Below are positions 36,806 through 45,717 of a stretch of 64,000 bases of DNA, in pieces. How positions within the stretch are numbered: the stretch's first letter is position 1; the number at the start of each line of letters is the position of its first letter. The notes below the pieces were generated by a model. The model did not search any database and was not told the DNA's origin. It saw only the letters and a list, made by a program, of their open reading frames with translations. Origin of the DNA: Prochlorococcus marinus str. MIT 9302 (lineage in GTDB: Bacteria > Cyanobacteriota > Cyanobacteriia > PCC-6307 > Cyanobiaceae); NCBI RefSeq assembly GCF_000759975.1, contig NZ_JNAM01000002.1:62001-126000 (forward strand). The letters run 5' to 3'. Made by a program: the position numbers and the translations under genes.

Positions 36806-38170
36806 GTGAAACAAAATAATCAAAATGTTAAAGAAAAAAAACTATCTAAGATTGCATTCAGTCATGTTGGTTGCGAGAAAAATCTTGTTGATACTGAACA
36901 TATGCAAGGCTTATTAGATAAAGAGGGTTATGAAGTTGACAGCAATATAAATGATGCAAATGTTGTTGTTGTAAATACTTGCAGTTTTATTGAAACAGCT
37001 AGAGAAGAATCTATTAGAAAAATTCTAGAATATACAAATCAAGGAAAGGAAGTAATAGTTGCAGGCTGTATGGCTCAGCATTTTAAAGATGAACTTCTAA
37101 AAGAAATCCCTGAAATAAAAGGTTTGGTTGGAACAGGAGATTATCAAAAGATAGCCAAGGTTTTAGACAGAGTAGAAAAAGGGGAAATTGTTAATGAAGT
37201 TTCAAAAATACCCGAATTTATTGCAGATGAGGAAATACCTCGTTTTGTAGATAAAAACAAATTTGTTGCTTATCTTCGTATTGCTGAAGGCTGCAACTAT
37301 AATTGCGCTTTTTGTATTATTCCTAAGTTGAGAGGTCCTCAAAGAAGTAGAACAATAGAATCTATAGTTTCAGAAGCTAAAAGTCTTGCAAAGCAGGGTA
37401 TTCAAGAAATAATACTAATTAGTCAAATAACAACTAATTATGGACAAGATATTTATGGAAAACCCTCATTAGCCAAACTTTTGCATGAGCTTTCAAAAGT
37501 TCAAATTCCTTGGATAAGGATACATTATGCTTATCCAACTGGTTTAACTGATGAAGTTATTAAAGCTTTCAAAGATGCAAAAAATATAGTACCTTATTTT
37601 GATTTGCCACTTCAGCATAGTCATCCAGATGTGTTGAAGAGTATGAATAGACCTTGGCAAGCTTCTTTGAATGAATCAATTTTGGAGAAAATTAGAGAAG
37701 AAATTCCATCTGCTGTATTAAGAACTAGTCTCATTGTTGGATTCCCAGGAGAAAAAAAAGAACATTTTGCACATCTTCTCGAATTTTTGGATAGGCACAA
37801 ATTTGATCATGTGGGAGTGTTTATTTTTTCTCCTGAGGAAGGAACTGTAGCTTTTGATTTGCCTAATAAAGTATCCCCAGAGGTTGCAGAGGCAAGAAAA
37901 GATAACGTTATTTCAGTTCAACAAAATATCTCTAAAGATAAAAATCAGTCATATGTTGGTTCCAAAATGAAGATTTTGGTAGAAAAAATATCAGATAATA
38001 ACGAATTAATAGGTAGGTCCTACAATTTTGCGCCTGAAATTGACGGAAATGTGATTTTATCTATTAATGCTAATAATGATTTGAAAAATTATATTGGTAA
38101 ATTTGTTGAAGCAAATATTTCTTTTGCGGATGAATATGATTTGTATGGAGAGACTATTGAAATTTTGTAG
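36806..38170 (+). CDS. rimO: Ribosomal protein S12 methylthiotransferase
   Basis: 454 residues. It adds a methylthio group to an Asp of ribosomal protein S12. The N-terminal MTTase domain has [15 protein letters not shown] with one cluster Cys, and NTCSFI and GCMAQH supply the others. The radical-SAM motif is [16 protein letters not shown] domain closes the C-terminus ([13 protein letters not shown]). The lineage-typical GCEKNxxDTE and DLYGE signatures favour RimO over MiaB. The start is GTG. Confidence 0.95.
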   Translation: MKQNNQNVKEKKLSKIAFSHVGCEKNLVDTEHMQGLLDKEGYEVDSNINDANVVVVNTCSFIETAREESIRKILEYTNQGKEVIVAGCMAQHFKDELLKEIPEIKGLVGTGDYQKIAKVLDRVEKGEIVNEVSKIPEFIADEEIPRFVDKNKFVAYLRIAEGCNYNCAFCIIPKLRGPQRSRTIESIVSEAKSLAKQGIQEIILISQITTNYGQDIYGKPSLAKLLHELSKVQIPWIRIHYAYPTGLTDEVIKAFKDAKNIVPYFDLPLQHSHPDVLKSMNRPWQASLNESILEKIREEIPSAVLRTSLIVGFPGEKKEHFAHLLEFLDRHKFDHVGVFIFSPEEGTVAFDLPNKVSPEVAEARKDNVISVQQNISKDKNQSYVGSKMKILVEKISDNNELIGRSYNFAPEIDGNVILSINANNDLKNYIGKFVEANISFADEYDLYGETIEIL

Positions 38171-38175
38171 TTTTT

Positions 38176-38268
38176 TTAAATTAATTTAACTGCTCTTAAG
38201 ATCTTATCTAATGCGAAAGCAGCTCCAAAACCAAAACCAATAAATGCAAAATAGAAAATGATGTTCAT
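38176..38268 (-). CDS. petL: Cytochrome b6-f complex subunit PetL
   Basis: Only 30 residues. MNIIFYFAFIGFGFGAAFAL forms one membrane helix, and the protein ends in DKILRAVKLI. The length, the single helix and the terminal RAVKLI match PetL, a small helix at the edge of the cytochrome b6f complex in the thylakoid membrane. It converges with rimO, stop to stop within six bases. The assignment is by memory of family ends, so a different small photosynthetic subunit remains possible. Confidence 0.7.
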   Translation of the reverse strand: MNIIFYFAFIGFGFGAAFALDKILRAVKLI

Positions 38269-38332
38269 TAATTTTTTTATTTTTATTTAATTTAACATCA
38301 GATGAAAAGATTAGATTGTTTCGTTTAATTTC

Positions 38333-38719
38333 TTAATCTTGGATATATGGTAATTTTTTGTATAAACATTCTTCTGCTTTTTGTAGTTCCCTGCCTAAAT
38401 ATAGAGCATGATCGAATCTGGTTATTAAGTCATTTCTTTCTTCAGTGATCAATATCCCAAGTTGTTTGGCACTAATACCTTCAAAAACTTCATTACTAAC
38501 TCTTTTATTTTGAGAGTCGCATTTAATTGGTTCATTTGTTTCTGGGTCAAGCGCATATCCTTCATCATTAATATTATTTAGAAAGTGCTCTAAAATGATT
38601 TTATTTTGTTCTAAATCTACTTTTATAATAAAATAACCGTTTGGATCTAAGTCTATATATCGGTTGGATAGATTATTATCAATCTTTATTTTTTTATAGA
38701 AACTTTTACTAGAATCCAT
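38333..38719 (-). CDS. DUF4346 cyanobacterial protein
   Basis: 128 residues. The sequence matches DUF4346: PNGYFIIKVD, EHFLNNINDEGYALDPETNEPI, and the C-terminal FDHALYLGRELQKAEECL ending in YIQD. In some other organisms this domain is joined to a dihydropteroate-synthase-related protein. Its function is unknown, though a folate or pterin link has been suggested by context. Here two genes separate it from a PTPS/RibD_C pterin pair on the same strand. Confidence 0.82.
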   Translation of the reverse strand: MDSSKSFYKKIKIDNNLSNRYIDLDPNGYFIIKVDLEQNKIILEHFLNNINDEGYALDPETNEPIKCDSQNKRVSNEVFEGISAKQLGILITEERNDLITRFDHALYLGRELQKAEECLYKKLPYIQD

Positions 38720-38779
38720 TCTTAGAAGTTAATAAAAACTATATTAATAATATAATCTTTGGTAAAACCAAATAATTGT

Positions 38780-39934
38780 TTATTTAAAGGGTATAGATTT
38801 ATTTTCCAAATCAATTTCCATCTCGGTTTGTTTATTAACTTCATTTAGCCAAGGATAAATTATATTTTCCATATTTTTGTCAAACCACTTATGCAAGCTA
38901 ATGGTGCTTTTTGCAAAAAACCCCCTCCGCCTTTTATGTTTACCGCCCGCTCCAGGATCAAACAAATGAATACTATTTTTTATTGCCCATTCAATTGGCT
39001 GGTAGTAGCATAATTCAAAATGTAAATTTGATATTTCTTCTTCACTACCCCAATATCTACCCCATAAGTTGTTTTTATTCTTAACGCACATTGACATAGC
39101 AAAAATATCATTTGAATTATTTTTTGATGCGCTAAAAAGTAAAAGATTTTTTTTATTATCAACAATTTTTTCGAAAAATGTAGATGTTAGATATTTACTT
39201 CCCCAAACCCCCCACCTCGAACAATGCTGTTCATAAAAATTATGCATTTTTTTGAGGATTTCTTGGTTGATATTAGCTTCATTAAAAATTTCTACTTTAA
39301 TATCTTGTTTAGTAATTGAGTTCCTCTCTTTTTTTATATTTTTTCTCTGATTAGAGTTAAATCTAGAAAGAAAATCATCAAAAGTTTTTTCTCCATTACT
39401 CCTCCATTCACTGCTGGAATTTATCCATTCATGGTATCCCAAAGATTTAAGATGGTTGCCCCAGCTTTCATCAATATACAAAAAATTACAACTTAAAATT
39501 TTGTTTGTAATCGCAAAACTTTCGATATGGTTTATCAGTAAATTTGTAATTTCTTTCTTATCTTTATTTTTTTTATAAAGAAATTGATATCCATTGACAG
39601 GACTATAAGGACTCATTCCAATTAATTTAGGGTAATAATTTAAATTAAGCTCTTGAGCCAATCTTGCAAATGACTGATCAAAAATGAATTCTCCATAGCT
39701 ATGATTTTTTAAAAAAAGTGGAGCAATTCCTAATATTTCTTCATTGTTATAAGCAACAAAATATAGAGGCTGCCAACCAGTTTCTCTTGAAACACTTTTT
39801 GATATTTCAAGGTTTTTAAGCCAGGTCCATTCATAAAATGGATTATTGATTTCATTTGCTAATTCATTCCATATTTCCTTGGAGATTTCCTTAATTGACA
39901 ATCTGACTTCAACTTTATGTATTTTTTGGTTCAT
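38780..39934 (-). CDS. FemAB-like GNAT-fold acyltransferase (DUF482/PF04339)
   Basis: 384 residues. Family blocks are NPFYEWTWLKNLE near residue 35, the SPYSPVNGYQFL stretch near 115, SNQRKNIKKERN around 200, and near the C-terminus FELCYYQPIEWAIKNSIHLFDPGAGGKHKRRRGF. The family is related to FemABX peptidyl transferases that use aminoacyl-tRNA in peptidoglycan cross-bridges, but the bacterial DUF482 group has no confirmed substrate. It is 17 bases from the RibD_C gene upstream on the same strand. Confidence 0.88.
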   Translation of the reverse strand: MNQKIHKVEVRLSIKEISKEIWNELANEINNPFYEWTWLKNLEISKSVSRETGWQPLYFVAYNNEEILGIAPLFLKNHSYGEFIFDQSFARLAQELNLNYYPKLIGMSPYSPVNGYQFLYKKNKDKKEITNLLINHIESFAITNKILSCNFLYIDESWGNHLKSLGYHEWINSSSEWRSNGEKTFDDFLSRFNSNQRKNIKKERNSITKQDIKVEIFNEANINQEILKKMHNFYEQHCSRWGVWGSKYLTSTFFEKIVDNKKNLLLFSASKNNSNDIFAMSMCVKNKNNLWGRYWGSEEEISNLHFELCYYQPIEWAIKNSIHLFDPGAGGKHKRRRGFFAKSTISLHKWFDKNMENIIYPWLNEVNKQTEMEIDLENKSIPFK

Positions 39935-39951
39935 TGATTATTGAATCTATT

Positions 39952-40602
39952 TCAAATTTTTTTGTAATGAACGTGGATTTCATTATTCATTAAATTTTTA
40001 ATTGATTTAATTTCCCATAGTCTTTTGAGATTAAAAATTTCGTTTGATTGTTCAGGGGGTATCCATGTATATTTACCTCCAATAATTTTTGGAATTATTG
40101 TAATTTTTATATCGGTTATTAGATCCTCTTTTATAAATGAATTTATAAGCTTTCCACCTCCTAAAAGAGCTAGATCATTGATCCCTTGATTTTTGAGTGA
40201 AATTAAAGTTTTTCCCCATGAATTTTCAAAAAAGAGTTGTTTCTCAAAGTCATTATTTGACGAATTATCAAATTTATTTGAGCTAATTAGCCATCTTCTA
40301 ATTGGTTGTCGAAAGTATTCCCAATTCCTGTCAAATTTATTGCTATTTGAAGCAAGTATAGAAATTGGTTGGCTTTTTGAAATTTTTGCTTCGTTAGTCT
40401 CGCAGCGATTTTTAATTAGGTAAGTTGATTTATGAGCTATTAAAGTACCTAAACCAAAAATGGTGGCATCAACCATTGATAAGTTTTGATTTAACATTTT
40501 TTTATCTTCTTCGCTTCCAAGATGCGATTCTCCACCTCCAGGAAATGCAATTCTTCCATCAAGACTAGATGCTATAACAATTATTACTCTTGGGATACTC
40601 AA
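39952..40602 (-). CDS. RibD C-terminal (dihydrofolate-reductase-fold) reductase
   Basis: 216 residues. It has the RibD_C pattern: VIIVIASSLDGRIAFPGG at the N-terminus, AIFGLGTLIAHKST-like VDATIFGLGTLIAH, and LALLGGGKLINSFI (nucleotide-binding). RibD_C reductases use NADPH on riboflavin or pterin intermediates, and no deaminase domain is attached here. It overlaps the upstream double PTPS gene by four bases, so pterin reduction is a reasonable guess. The reaction is not known. Confidence 0.85.
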   Translation of the reverse strand: MSIPRVIIVIASSLDGRIAFPGGGESHLGSEEDKKMLNQNLSMVDATIFGLGTLIAHKSTYLIKNRCETNEAKISKSQPISILASNSNKFDRNWEYFRQPIRRWLISSNKFDNSSNNDFEKQLFFENSWGKTLISLKNQGINDLALLGGGKLINSFIKEDLITDIKITIIPKIIGGKYTWIPPEQSNEIFNLKRLWEIKSIKNLMNNEIHVHYKKI

Positions 40603-41525
40603 GTTTGTGTGACTAAACTATTTTCAAATTTCAGCTTCAATGAATTGGTTAACTTTTGATCAACATAAATTTCTGCAGCATTATTTGGGCTCTCTTGGAG
40701 TCTTATTTTGTGTAATGTTGCACCTAGTTTACGTATTGGTTTTTTAAGAATATCAGAAATATATAAAGCTATATTTTCAGCAGTTGGAACGCAATTATGG
40801 AAAAATTCGATGTCTTTATTTAGAAAAGTATGATCTAGTTGTTCAACAACCAAATCATTAATTATCTCTTGGAGGGCAGATAAGTCGCAAACCATTCCTG
40901 TTCTTTTATCAATGTCTCCTTTTACAGTTATATCGACAAGATAGTTATGACCATGTCCATTAACTCTGGCACATTTTCCATAGATTTTTTTATTTTCATC
41001 AAAGGATATCTCTTCTTTTGCAAGTCTATGAGCGGCTGCAAAATGAGTTTGAACTGTTAAAAATGCTTCCATGTTTTTTCCAAAATAATCTGCCCATAAA
41101 TTTGGGTTTTCATAAAGCCTAAGACTTGTAAGAGGTAAATCATCCTTTAGACGACTCCAAATGACCTTTACTAATGCTTCAGTTGTGGGAAGTATACCCT
41201 CTTGATTATTAACATTAAATTCAGGCCAGACATCATTTAAAAAACGAAAATCTAATTGTCCAGTAACCTTATTTTTAATAGAGTGTTTTACAACAGAGAG
41301 ATTAAGTACCATTCCATCAGAGTCTAGTTCTCCACCCATTGAAACAATAAGTTCATAATTATGACCATGACCTGGAGCAATACTGCACTTTCCAAAAAGA
41401 GATAAATTTTCTTCTGGGCTTTTTTCAGGAAGCCAATAACGGTGACTAGAACTAAAGCAGGCACGTCGAGTTATGACGCATTCACGTCCTTTTCCATGTA
41501 ATGGTTTGGATTGTGTAGAAGTCAT
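40599..41525 (-). CDS. Double-domain 6-pyruvoyl-tetrahydropterin synthase / QueD-family protein
   Basis: 308 residues made of two tandem PTPS units. Unit 1 (about residues 15 to 150) has CFSSSHRYW, GKCSIAPGHGHNYEL and RLYENPN. Unit 2 (about 155 to 290) has HFAAAHRL, GKCARVNGHGHNYLV and RLQESPN. Each keeps the three zinc His, the catalytic Cys and the pterin-anchoring Glu. Products could be 6-pyruvoyl-tetrahydropterin or 6-carboxy-tetrahydropterin. No queC, queE or queF gene is in the window, whereas a pterin-type reductase overlaps it. Confidence 0.9.
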   Translation of the reverse strand: MTSTQSKPLHGKGRECVITRRACFSSSHRYWLPEKSPEENLSLFGKCSIAPGHGHNYELIVSMGGELDSDGMVLNLSVVKHSIKNKVTGQLDFRFLNDVWPEFNVNNQEGILPTTEALVKVIWSRLKDDLPLTSLRLYENPNLWADYFGKNMEAFLTVQTHFAAAHRLAKEEISFDENKKIYGKCARVNGHGHNYLVDITVKGDIDKRTGMVCDLSALQEIINDLVVEQLDHTFLNKDIEFFHNCVPTAENIALYISDILKKPIRKLGATLHKIRLQESPNNAAEIYVDQKLTNSLKLKFENSLVTQT

Positions 41526-41575
41526 ATCTGTCTGCGATAATACTATCTTAAGGTTTTAAATACGCTTTTGTCTTT

Positions 41576-42133
41576 ATGGAACAATCCATTATCGAAAAAA
41601 CAGTTCATATTATCAAGGGCAGAAGCATATTTTTAATAGGAATGATGGGTTCTGGTAAGTCACAAACTGGTTTGAAGCTTGCTGAATTATTGAAGTATAA
41701 ATACATTGATTTAGATTCATTGATAGAGAAGTTGGCAAAAAAATCTATCAATCAAATTTTTAATGATGAAGGAGAAGATAATTTCCGTGAATTAGAAGCA
41801 AACTGCCTAAAAGAAACTATCAAGATTCCTTCATTAGTAATCTCAACTGGGGGTGGAATAGTTACCAAATTGGAAAACTGGGGAATCTTAAGACAGGGAA
41901 TAATTGCGTGGATAGATCTAGACAAAGATATAGCAATTGAAAGATTGAAAAATGAAATTGAAAACAGGCCACTACTTCAGGGAAAGAATATCAATGATTT
42001 GTATATGAGCATTTTTCAATCTAGAGAAAATTTGTATTCTCAAGCAGATTTAAGAATTCAGGTAAAAAGGGAAAATATTGAAGAAGTTGCTATGAAAATA
42101 ATCAATGCGATTCATAAAGAAATAATTAGTTAA
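41576..42133 (+). CDS. aroK: Shikimate kinase
   Basis: 185 residues. It phosphorylates shikimate in aromatic amino acid synthesis. Walker A is GMMGSGKSQTG, the shikimate-binding stretch is YIDLDSLIEK, the FRELE motif and STGGGIV follow, and the LID region is ENRPLLQG. Complete and of normal length, with a short N-terminal extension. It is divergent from the PTPS gene across 50 bp and overlaps the convergent CRR7-like gene by four bases. Confidence 0.95.
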   Translation: MEQSIIEKTVHIIKGRSIFLIGMMGSGKSQTGLKLAELLKYKYIDLDSLIEKLAKKSINQIFNDEGEDNFRELEANCLKETIKIPSLVISTGGGIVTKLENWGILRQGIIAWIDLDKDIAIERLKNEIENRPLLQGKNINDLYMSIFQSRENLYSQADLRIQVKRENIEEVAMKIINAIHKEIIS

Positions 42134-42387
42134 TCTGGTTCAATTCTCACTGCAAACCATTTAATAACATAACCTAATTTTATTTCTAATTCATAAGTGC
42201 TTTCCAAGAATTCTTCAAAAAATTCTTGATCAGGATCTTCTATATTTTGATATATTGTTTGTGTTTCTGTCTTACTAAGCCAATTCTTCAACCATAAAAT
42301 TGCTTCTTGCTTTGATACAATTTTTTCTTTTGAATCTGGCTCTAATAATACATAATGATCTGATGCTCTTATTATTGGATTTGACAT
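42130..42387 (-). CDS. CRR7-like protein (chlororespiratory reduction 7)
   Basis: 85 residues. The N-terminal YVLLEPDSKEKIVSKQEAILWL and the C-terminal LESTYELEIKLGYVIKWFAVRIEP fit the CRR7 family. In plants CRR7 is needed to assemble chloroplast NDH-1, and cyanobacterial members are uncharacterised. ndhO is present in this window, so NDH-1 is in use. Its ATG is one base away from the ATG of the divergent gene at 42389, leaving no room for an intergenic promoter. Confidence 0.72.
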   Translation of the reverse strand: MSNPIIRASDHYVLLEPDSKEKIVSKQEAILWLKNWLSKTETQTIYQNIEDPDQEFFEEFLESTYELEIKLGYVIKWFAVRIEPD

Positions 42388-42388
42388 A

Positions 42389-43102
42389 ATGAAAATTCTT
42401 TTTGGATTAATTCTTTGCTTGACTTTTCAAGGAATTTTTTTAGAAAGTTCTTTTGCTCTATTAGATTTTAATTTACGAGATTTTTTGGAAAATCGTGTAA
42501 ATCAATGGCCAGAATTATATTTGCCAGATTTTAAATTATCTGATACTTCTAAAGATTTAATTTATCCTAAATGGTTCGAGGGGAATTGGCTTGTTACCTC
42601 TCAAGATATAATTAATGATTCAGAAGAGCCAGTTATTTATAAAGTAAATTTCTTTAACAATGATTCAGATTTAATTGTTGGTAATCGTGCAAAAAATTCT
42701 GAATCTATTGGAAAAGCAATATTTGGTGACACCTTAATCAAGGTTGTAAATGATCCTAAATCTATTAATAATCAAATTACTTATTTAAAAGATGATTTTT
42801 ATATTGAATCAAGAATTAAAGGGAGAAATCAGATCCAAGATGATGATATTTTTTTTGCAGATGAGCTAGTTATACAAACAGCGCATAAGCCAGGTGCTTC
42901 AAGGATTAATCAGGTAGAGACAATTAGTAAATTTCAAAAATGTTCTGAAGAAATATTGGAAGTTAATAATTCAATCAAACCATCAATTTGTGGAGTGCAA
43001 TATGTTGCTTCTTATGGTTCAAAAGTTGGTGATCCTTCTATCCATGCTATTAAAACTAATAAATATCAATTGACTTTTGAATTTATTGAGAGTGAGCACT
43101 AA
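42389..43102 (+). CDS. Exported cyanobacterial protein, DUF6816-like
   Basis: 237 residues. A signal peptide is seen (ILFGLILCLTFQGIFLESSFA), so it is probably lumenal or periplasmic. The mature part has YPKWFEGNWLVTSQ and a beta-rich, lipocalin-like look, with SICGVQYVASYGSKVGDPSIHA near the end. I associate this with DUF6816, known from cyanobacteria and plastids, with moderate confidence. Function unknown. It overlaps the convergent GST-like gene by 20 bases. Confidence 0.7.
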   Translation: MKILFGLILCLTFQGIFLESSFALLDFNLRDFLENRVNQWPELYLPDFKLSDTSKDLIYPKWFEGNWLVTSQDIINDSEEPVIYKVNFFNNDSDLIVGNRAKNSESIGKAIFGDTLIKVVNDPKSINNQITYLKDDFYIESRIKGRNQIQDDDIFFADELVIQTAHKPGASRINQVETISKFQKCSEEILEVNNSIKPSICGVQYVASYGSKVGDPSIHAIKTNKYQLTFEFIESEH

Positions 43103-43808
43103 AAAGATATTCTTCTAAATTGTTCCTCCATATGAAAAGATTTTCTAGATAAGGGTTATTGATGTATTCTTGACTGCCCTCTCCTGAAAGAATTGGCCCC
43201 GCAGACTTTGGGAATTTAAGAAGGGATAATTGAGCTGCAATTGAAATATCTGCTATTGATAAACTACCTCCAACTAAATATTTTTTGTTGATCAAGGATT
43301 TTGATAACGCTTCCAGTAATTTTTGGAGCTCTAAATTATCTTTAGAAGACAAAACTACATTAGAGATTTTACTAAGATTTTCAAAAGGTAATTTATCAAC
43401 AATACTTTTAACTGAAGAAGGTATTTCATCCGGAAGTAATGCAGTTCTTAGCTGTGGATTCTCTATCGCAGATTTTATTAAAGCTTTTCTACAAGTTGTA
43501 GCCATTGTAGTATCTGCCCAGTCTTCAATTAATTTGCATTGCGCAAATAACATTGGTTCTTCAGGAAAGAGTGGATTATTATCATTTTTTTTATCTATAT
43601 ATTCGCAAATAGTTGAAGAGTCATTAATAATTTGATCATTACTATCGACTATTACAGGGACTTGTTTTTGACCTGATAATTTGAAGATTTCAAATTGACC
43701 TATTCCAGGTGTTACTTCTTCAACTCGATATTGTAGTTTTTTTGCATGAAGAGCCATTCTTGTTTTTAAACAAAAAGCACTATGCCTAAATTGATATAAT
43801 GTAATCAT
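43083..43808 (-). CDS. Glutathione S-transferase-like protein
   Basis: 241 residues. The N-terminal thioredoxin-fold domain reads ITLYQFRHSAFCLKTRMALHAK, with the cis-Pro region QKQVPVIVDSN and ESIC-type DSSTICEYID. An all-helical C-terminal domain follows (LVGGSLSIADISIAAQLSLL). Both domains are of usual size. Substrates could be glutathione conjugates or glutathionylated quinones; the sequence does not tell. The 3' end overlaps the DUF6816-like gene. Confidence 0.87.
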   Translation of the reverse strand: MITLYQFRHSAFCLKTRMALHAKKLQYRVEEVTPGIGQFEIFKLSGQKQVPVIVDSNDQIINDSSTICEYIDKKNDNNPLFPEEPMLFAQCKLIEDWADTTMATTCRKALIKSAIENPQLRTALLPDEIPSSVKSIVDKLPFENLSKISNVVLSSKDNLELQKLLEALSKSLINKKYLVGGSLSIADISIAAQLSLLKFPKSAGPILSGEGSQEYINNPYLENLFIWRNNLEEYLFSAHSQ

Positions 43809-43862
43809 GCTGTTTAATGTTTGTTAAAACTTAGCTAAAAAAGTAATCTATTTGTGGAGCTA

Positions 43863-44072
43863 ATGGGCGAATTTTTCTCTAATGTTGCAAGATATCCCAA
43901 GTATTTAATATCTATTATTATTGGGGGACTTGTTGCACTGCTCGAACCTTTTTTCAAGAATCGATCAAATCCACTGACAATAGTAGGTTTAATATCTTCT
44001 GTTTTAAGTGCTTTCATAACTGTTTATTTTGTCTTGCAGGCGATGACAAATCCATTAAATATACAATCATAA
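43863..44072 (+). CDS. DUF751 (Ycf33-like) small membrane protein
   Basis: 69 residues from the ATG at 43863 (MGEFFSNVARYPKYL); a GTG three codons upstream is the alternative. The opening FFSNVARYPKYLISIIIGGL and two membrane helices match DUF751, a cyanobacterial and plastid family related to Ycf33. Function is unknown. Its stop overlaps the rbfA start as TAATG, so the two are translationally coupled, and the order DUF751-rbfA is typical of cyanobacteria. Confidence 0.85.
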   Translation: MGEFFSNVARYPKYLISIIIGGLVALLEPFFKNRSNPLTIVGLISSVLSAFITVYFVLQAMTNPLNIQS

Positions 44073-44467
44073 TGCCAAATAATTACCGTCTTGCAAAAGT
44101 TTCTTCTCTTTTGAAAAAAGAAATAACCCTTATCTTGCAAAATGATTTGGAAAGTGATCTTGTTAGAGATCATTTCGTAAATATTTCCAAGATTGATTTA
44201 TCAGGTGATTTGCAATACTGTAAAATTTACATCACTTCTACTGCTCAAGAGACAGTGAAGAAAGAAATTGTGGAAAATTTGAATAGCGCTAAAAGCTCTA
44301 TTAGGCATAATTTAGGAAAAAGAATAGAGATGAGGAGAGTTCCAGACATAATTTTTAAAGACGATATAGTTCTTGATAAAGGATTATCAGTCTTGAAACT
44401 TCTTGATGAAATAAAAAATAGCAACCAAGACAATAATAATGTTGAGGATAAGGATGCCAATAGTTGA
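44072..44467 (+). CDS. rbfA: Ribosome-binding factor A
   Basis: 131 residues. RbfA binds the 30S subunit and helps mature the 16S rRNA 5' end, especially in the cold. The KH-like fold is seen in VSSLLKKEITLILQNDL, then ISKIDLSGDLQYCKIYI and the C-terminal RHNLGKRIEMRRVPDIIFKDD, all typical. It starts in the DUF751 stop and overlaps the hemD frame at its 3' end. A short disordered acidic tail (NSNQDNNNVEDKD) ends the protein. Confidence 0.94.
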   Translation: MPNNYRLAKVSSLLKKEITLILQNDLESDLVRDHFVNISKIDLSGDLQYCKIYITSTAQETVKKEIVENLNSAKSSIRHNLGKRIEMRRVPDIIFKDDIVLDKGLSVLKLLDEIKNSNQDNNNVEDKDANS

Positions 44468-45251
44468 TCTACCTCTTGATCAAAGAAATATAATTATTAC
44501 GCGATCAATAGAGGGGATAAAAGATATTAAAAAAATATTCACAAGCAAGGGAGCTAATATATATGAATTCCCTGCAATAAGTATTGGCGATCCTGATAAT
44601 TTAAATCCTCTTGACGAAGCACTAAATCAAATAAATGATTTTCATTGGATTATTTTTTCTAGCAGTAATGGGATTAAATTTGTAGATAAGAGGCTTAAAT
44701 ATTTTAATAGTTCGTTAAAAGAGTGTTCTAAAAAAACAAAAATTGCCGTAGTCGGAGAAAAAACTGCAATAACTCTTGATGATTTTGGTATCAAGGCTGA
44801 TTTCATCCCTCCAGAATTTGTTGCCGAAAGTTTAATTGATAATTTCCCAATATCTGGATATGGACTTAGAGTCTTTGTTCCAAGAGTCCAAACAGGTGGT
44901 AGGGATCTAATTTCAGATCAATTTAGAAAGGCTGGTTCGCAGGTATTTGATGTTGCTGCATATGAAACTAGATGTCCTGAGGCAATTCCTGCAGATACAA
45001 TTGATCTTATTTCTAATAAAAAAGCCGATGCAATTATTTTCTCAAGCGGTAAAACCGTTTCAAATTCTGCTTTTTTATTAGAAAAAGCACTTGGTAAAGA
45101 ATGGTTAAAATATTTTGATAAAACCAAATTGTTAACTATTGGTCCTCAAACAACAAAAATATGCAAAAAGACTTTTGGAAGAGTTGATAGTCAGGCACAA
45201 AAATATACTTTTGAAGGACTGCTAGATGTAGCAATTAAAATTTTTAGTTAG
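44454..45251 (+). CDS. hemD: Uroporphyrinogen-III synthase
   Basis: 265 residues from the ATG at 44454 (MPIVDLPLDQRN); another ATG lies five codons upstream inside rbfA. It closes the tetrapyrrole ring for heme, chlorophyll and phycobilin-type pigments. HemD is poorly conserved, but it shows the two-domain pattern IIITRSIEGI, WIIFSSSNGIKFV, KIAVVGEKTA, VPRVQTGGRDLI, AIIFSSGKTVSNS and LLTIGPQTTK. The start overlaps rbfA by 14 bases. It converges with the SRPBCC gene with eight bases of overlap. Confidence 0.92.
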   Translation: MPIVDLPLDQRNIIITRSIEGIKDIKKIFTSKGANIYEFPAISIGDPDNLNPLDEALNQINDFHWIIFSSSNGIKFVDKRLKYFNSSLKECSKKTKIAVVGEKTAITLDDFGIKADFIPPEFVAESLIDNFPISGYGLRVFVPRVQTGGRDLISDQFRKAGSQVFDVAAYETRCPEAIPADTIDLISNKKADAIIFSSGKTVSNSAFLLEKALGKEWLKYFDKTKLLTIGPQTTKICKKTFGRVDSQAQKYTFEGLLDVAIKIFS

Positions 45252-45714
45252 ACAAATCTTTTGTATAATTTTTTTCAACCAAATCTCTAAACCTATCAAT
45301 ATTCGCTTGTAATTCGTTTGTAACCATTTTGCCTAAAATATTTTCTTCCATAAATCGAGCAATCATTTTAGGGAGCTCATATGTTATTGATAAATTTACT
45401 GATGTGATTTTGTCACTTTTGCTTTCAAAAACTACTGATCCCTCTGTTGGTAAACCTCCTATAGATTTCCATTTAAGTTTACTTTTGTCGATCCTTTCCG
45501 TAATTTGAGCTTTCCATTTAAACCTAAAACCATTTGCAGCTAATGTCCATTCTGTTAAATCTGGTAATTTTGTGGTTTCTTCATCTACTGTTTTTACAGA
45601 CTCTATCCAGCTCATCCAAAGTGACATTGAGTCTAAATCACTCCATGTATTCCAAACATTTTCAAGAGGTGCATTAACTACTGTTATTACGTCATGTTTT
45701 AGCCAAGTACCCAT
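45244..45714 (-). CDS. SRPBCC (cyclase/dehydrase-like) protein
   Basis: 156 residues. A START/SRPBCC fold is suggested by VITVVNAPLENVWNTWSDLDSMSLWMSWIESV, with a hydrophobic ligand cavity and a C-terminal long helix. Such proteins bind lipids, quinones or polyketides. It follows crtQ by three bases, so it is probably co-transcribed with that carotenoid gene. A lipid- or carotenoid-binding role is inference from context. No catalytic residues can be named. Confidence 0.82.
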   Translation of the reverse strand: MGTWLKHDVITVVNAPLENVWNTWSDLDSMSLWMSWIESVKTVDEETTKLPDLTEWTLAANGFRFKWKAQITERIDKSKLKWKSIGGLPTEGSVVFESKSDKITSVNLSITYELPKMIARFMEENILGKMVTNELQANIDRFRDLVEKNYTKDLSN

Positions 45715-45717
45715 AAG

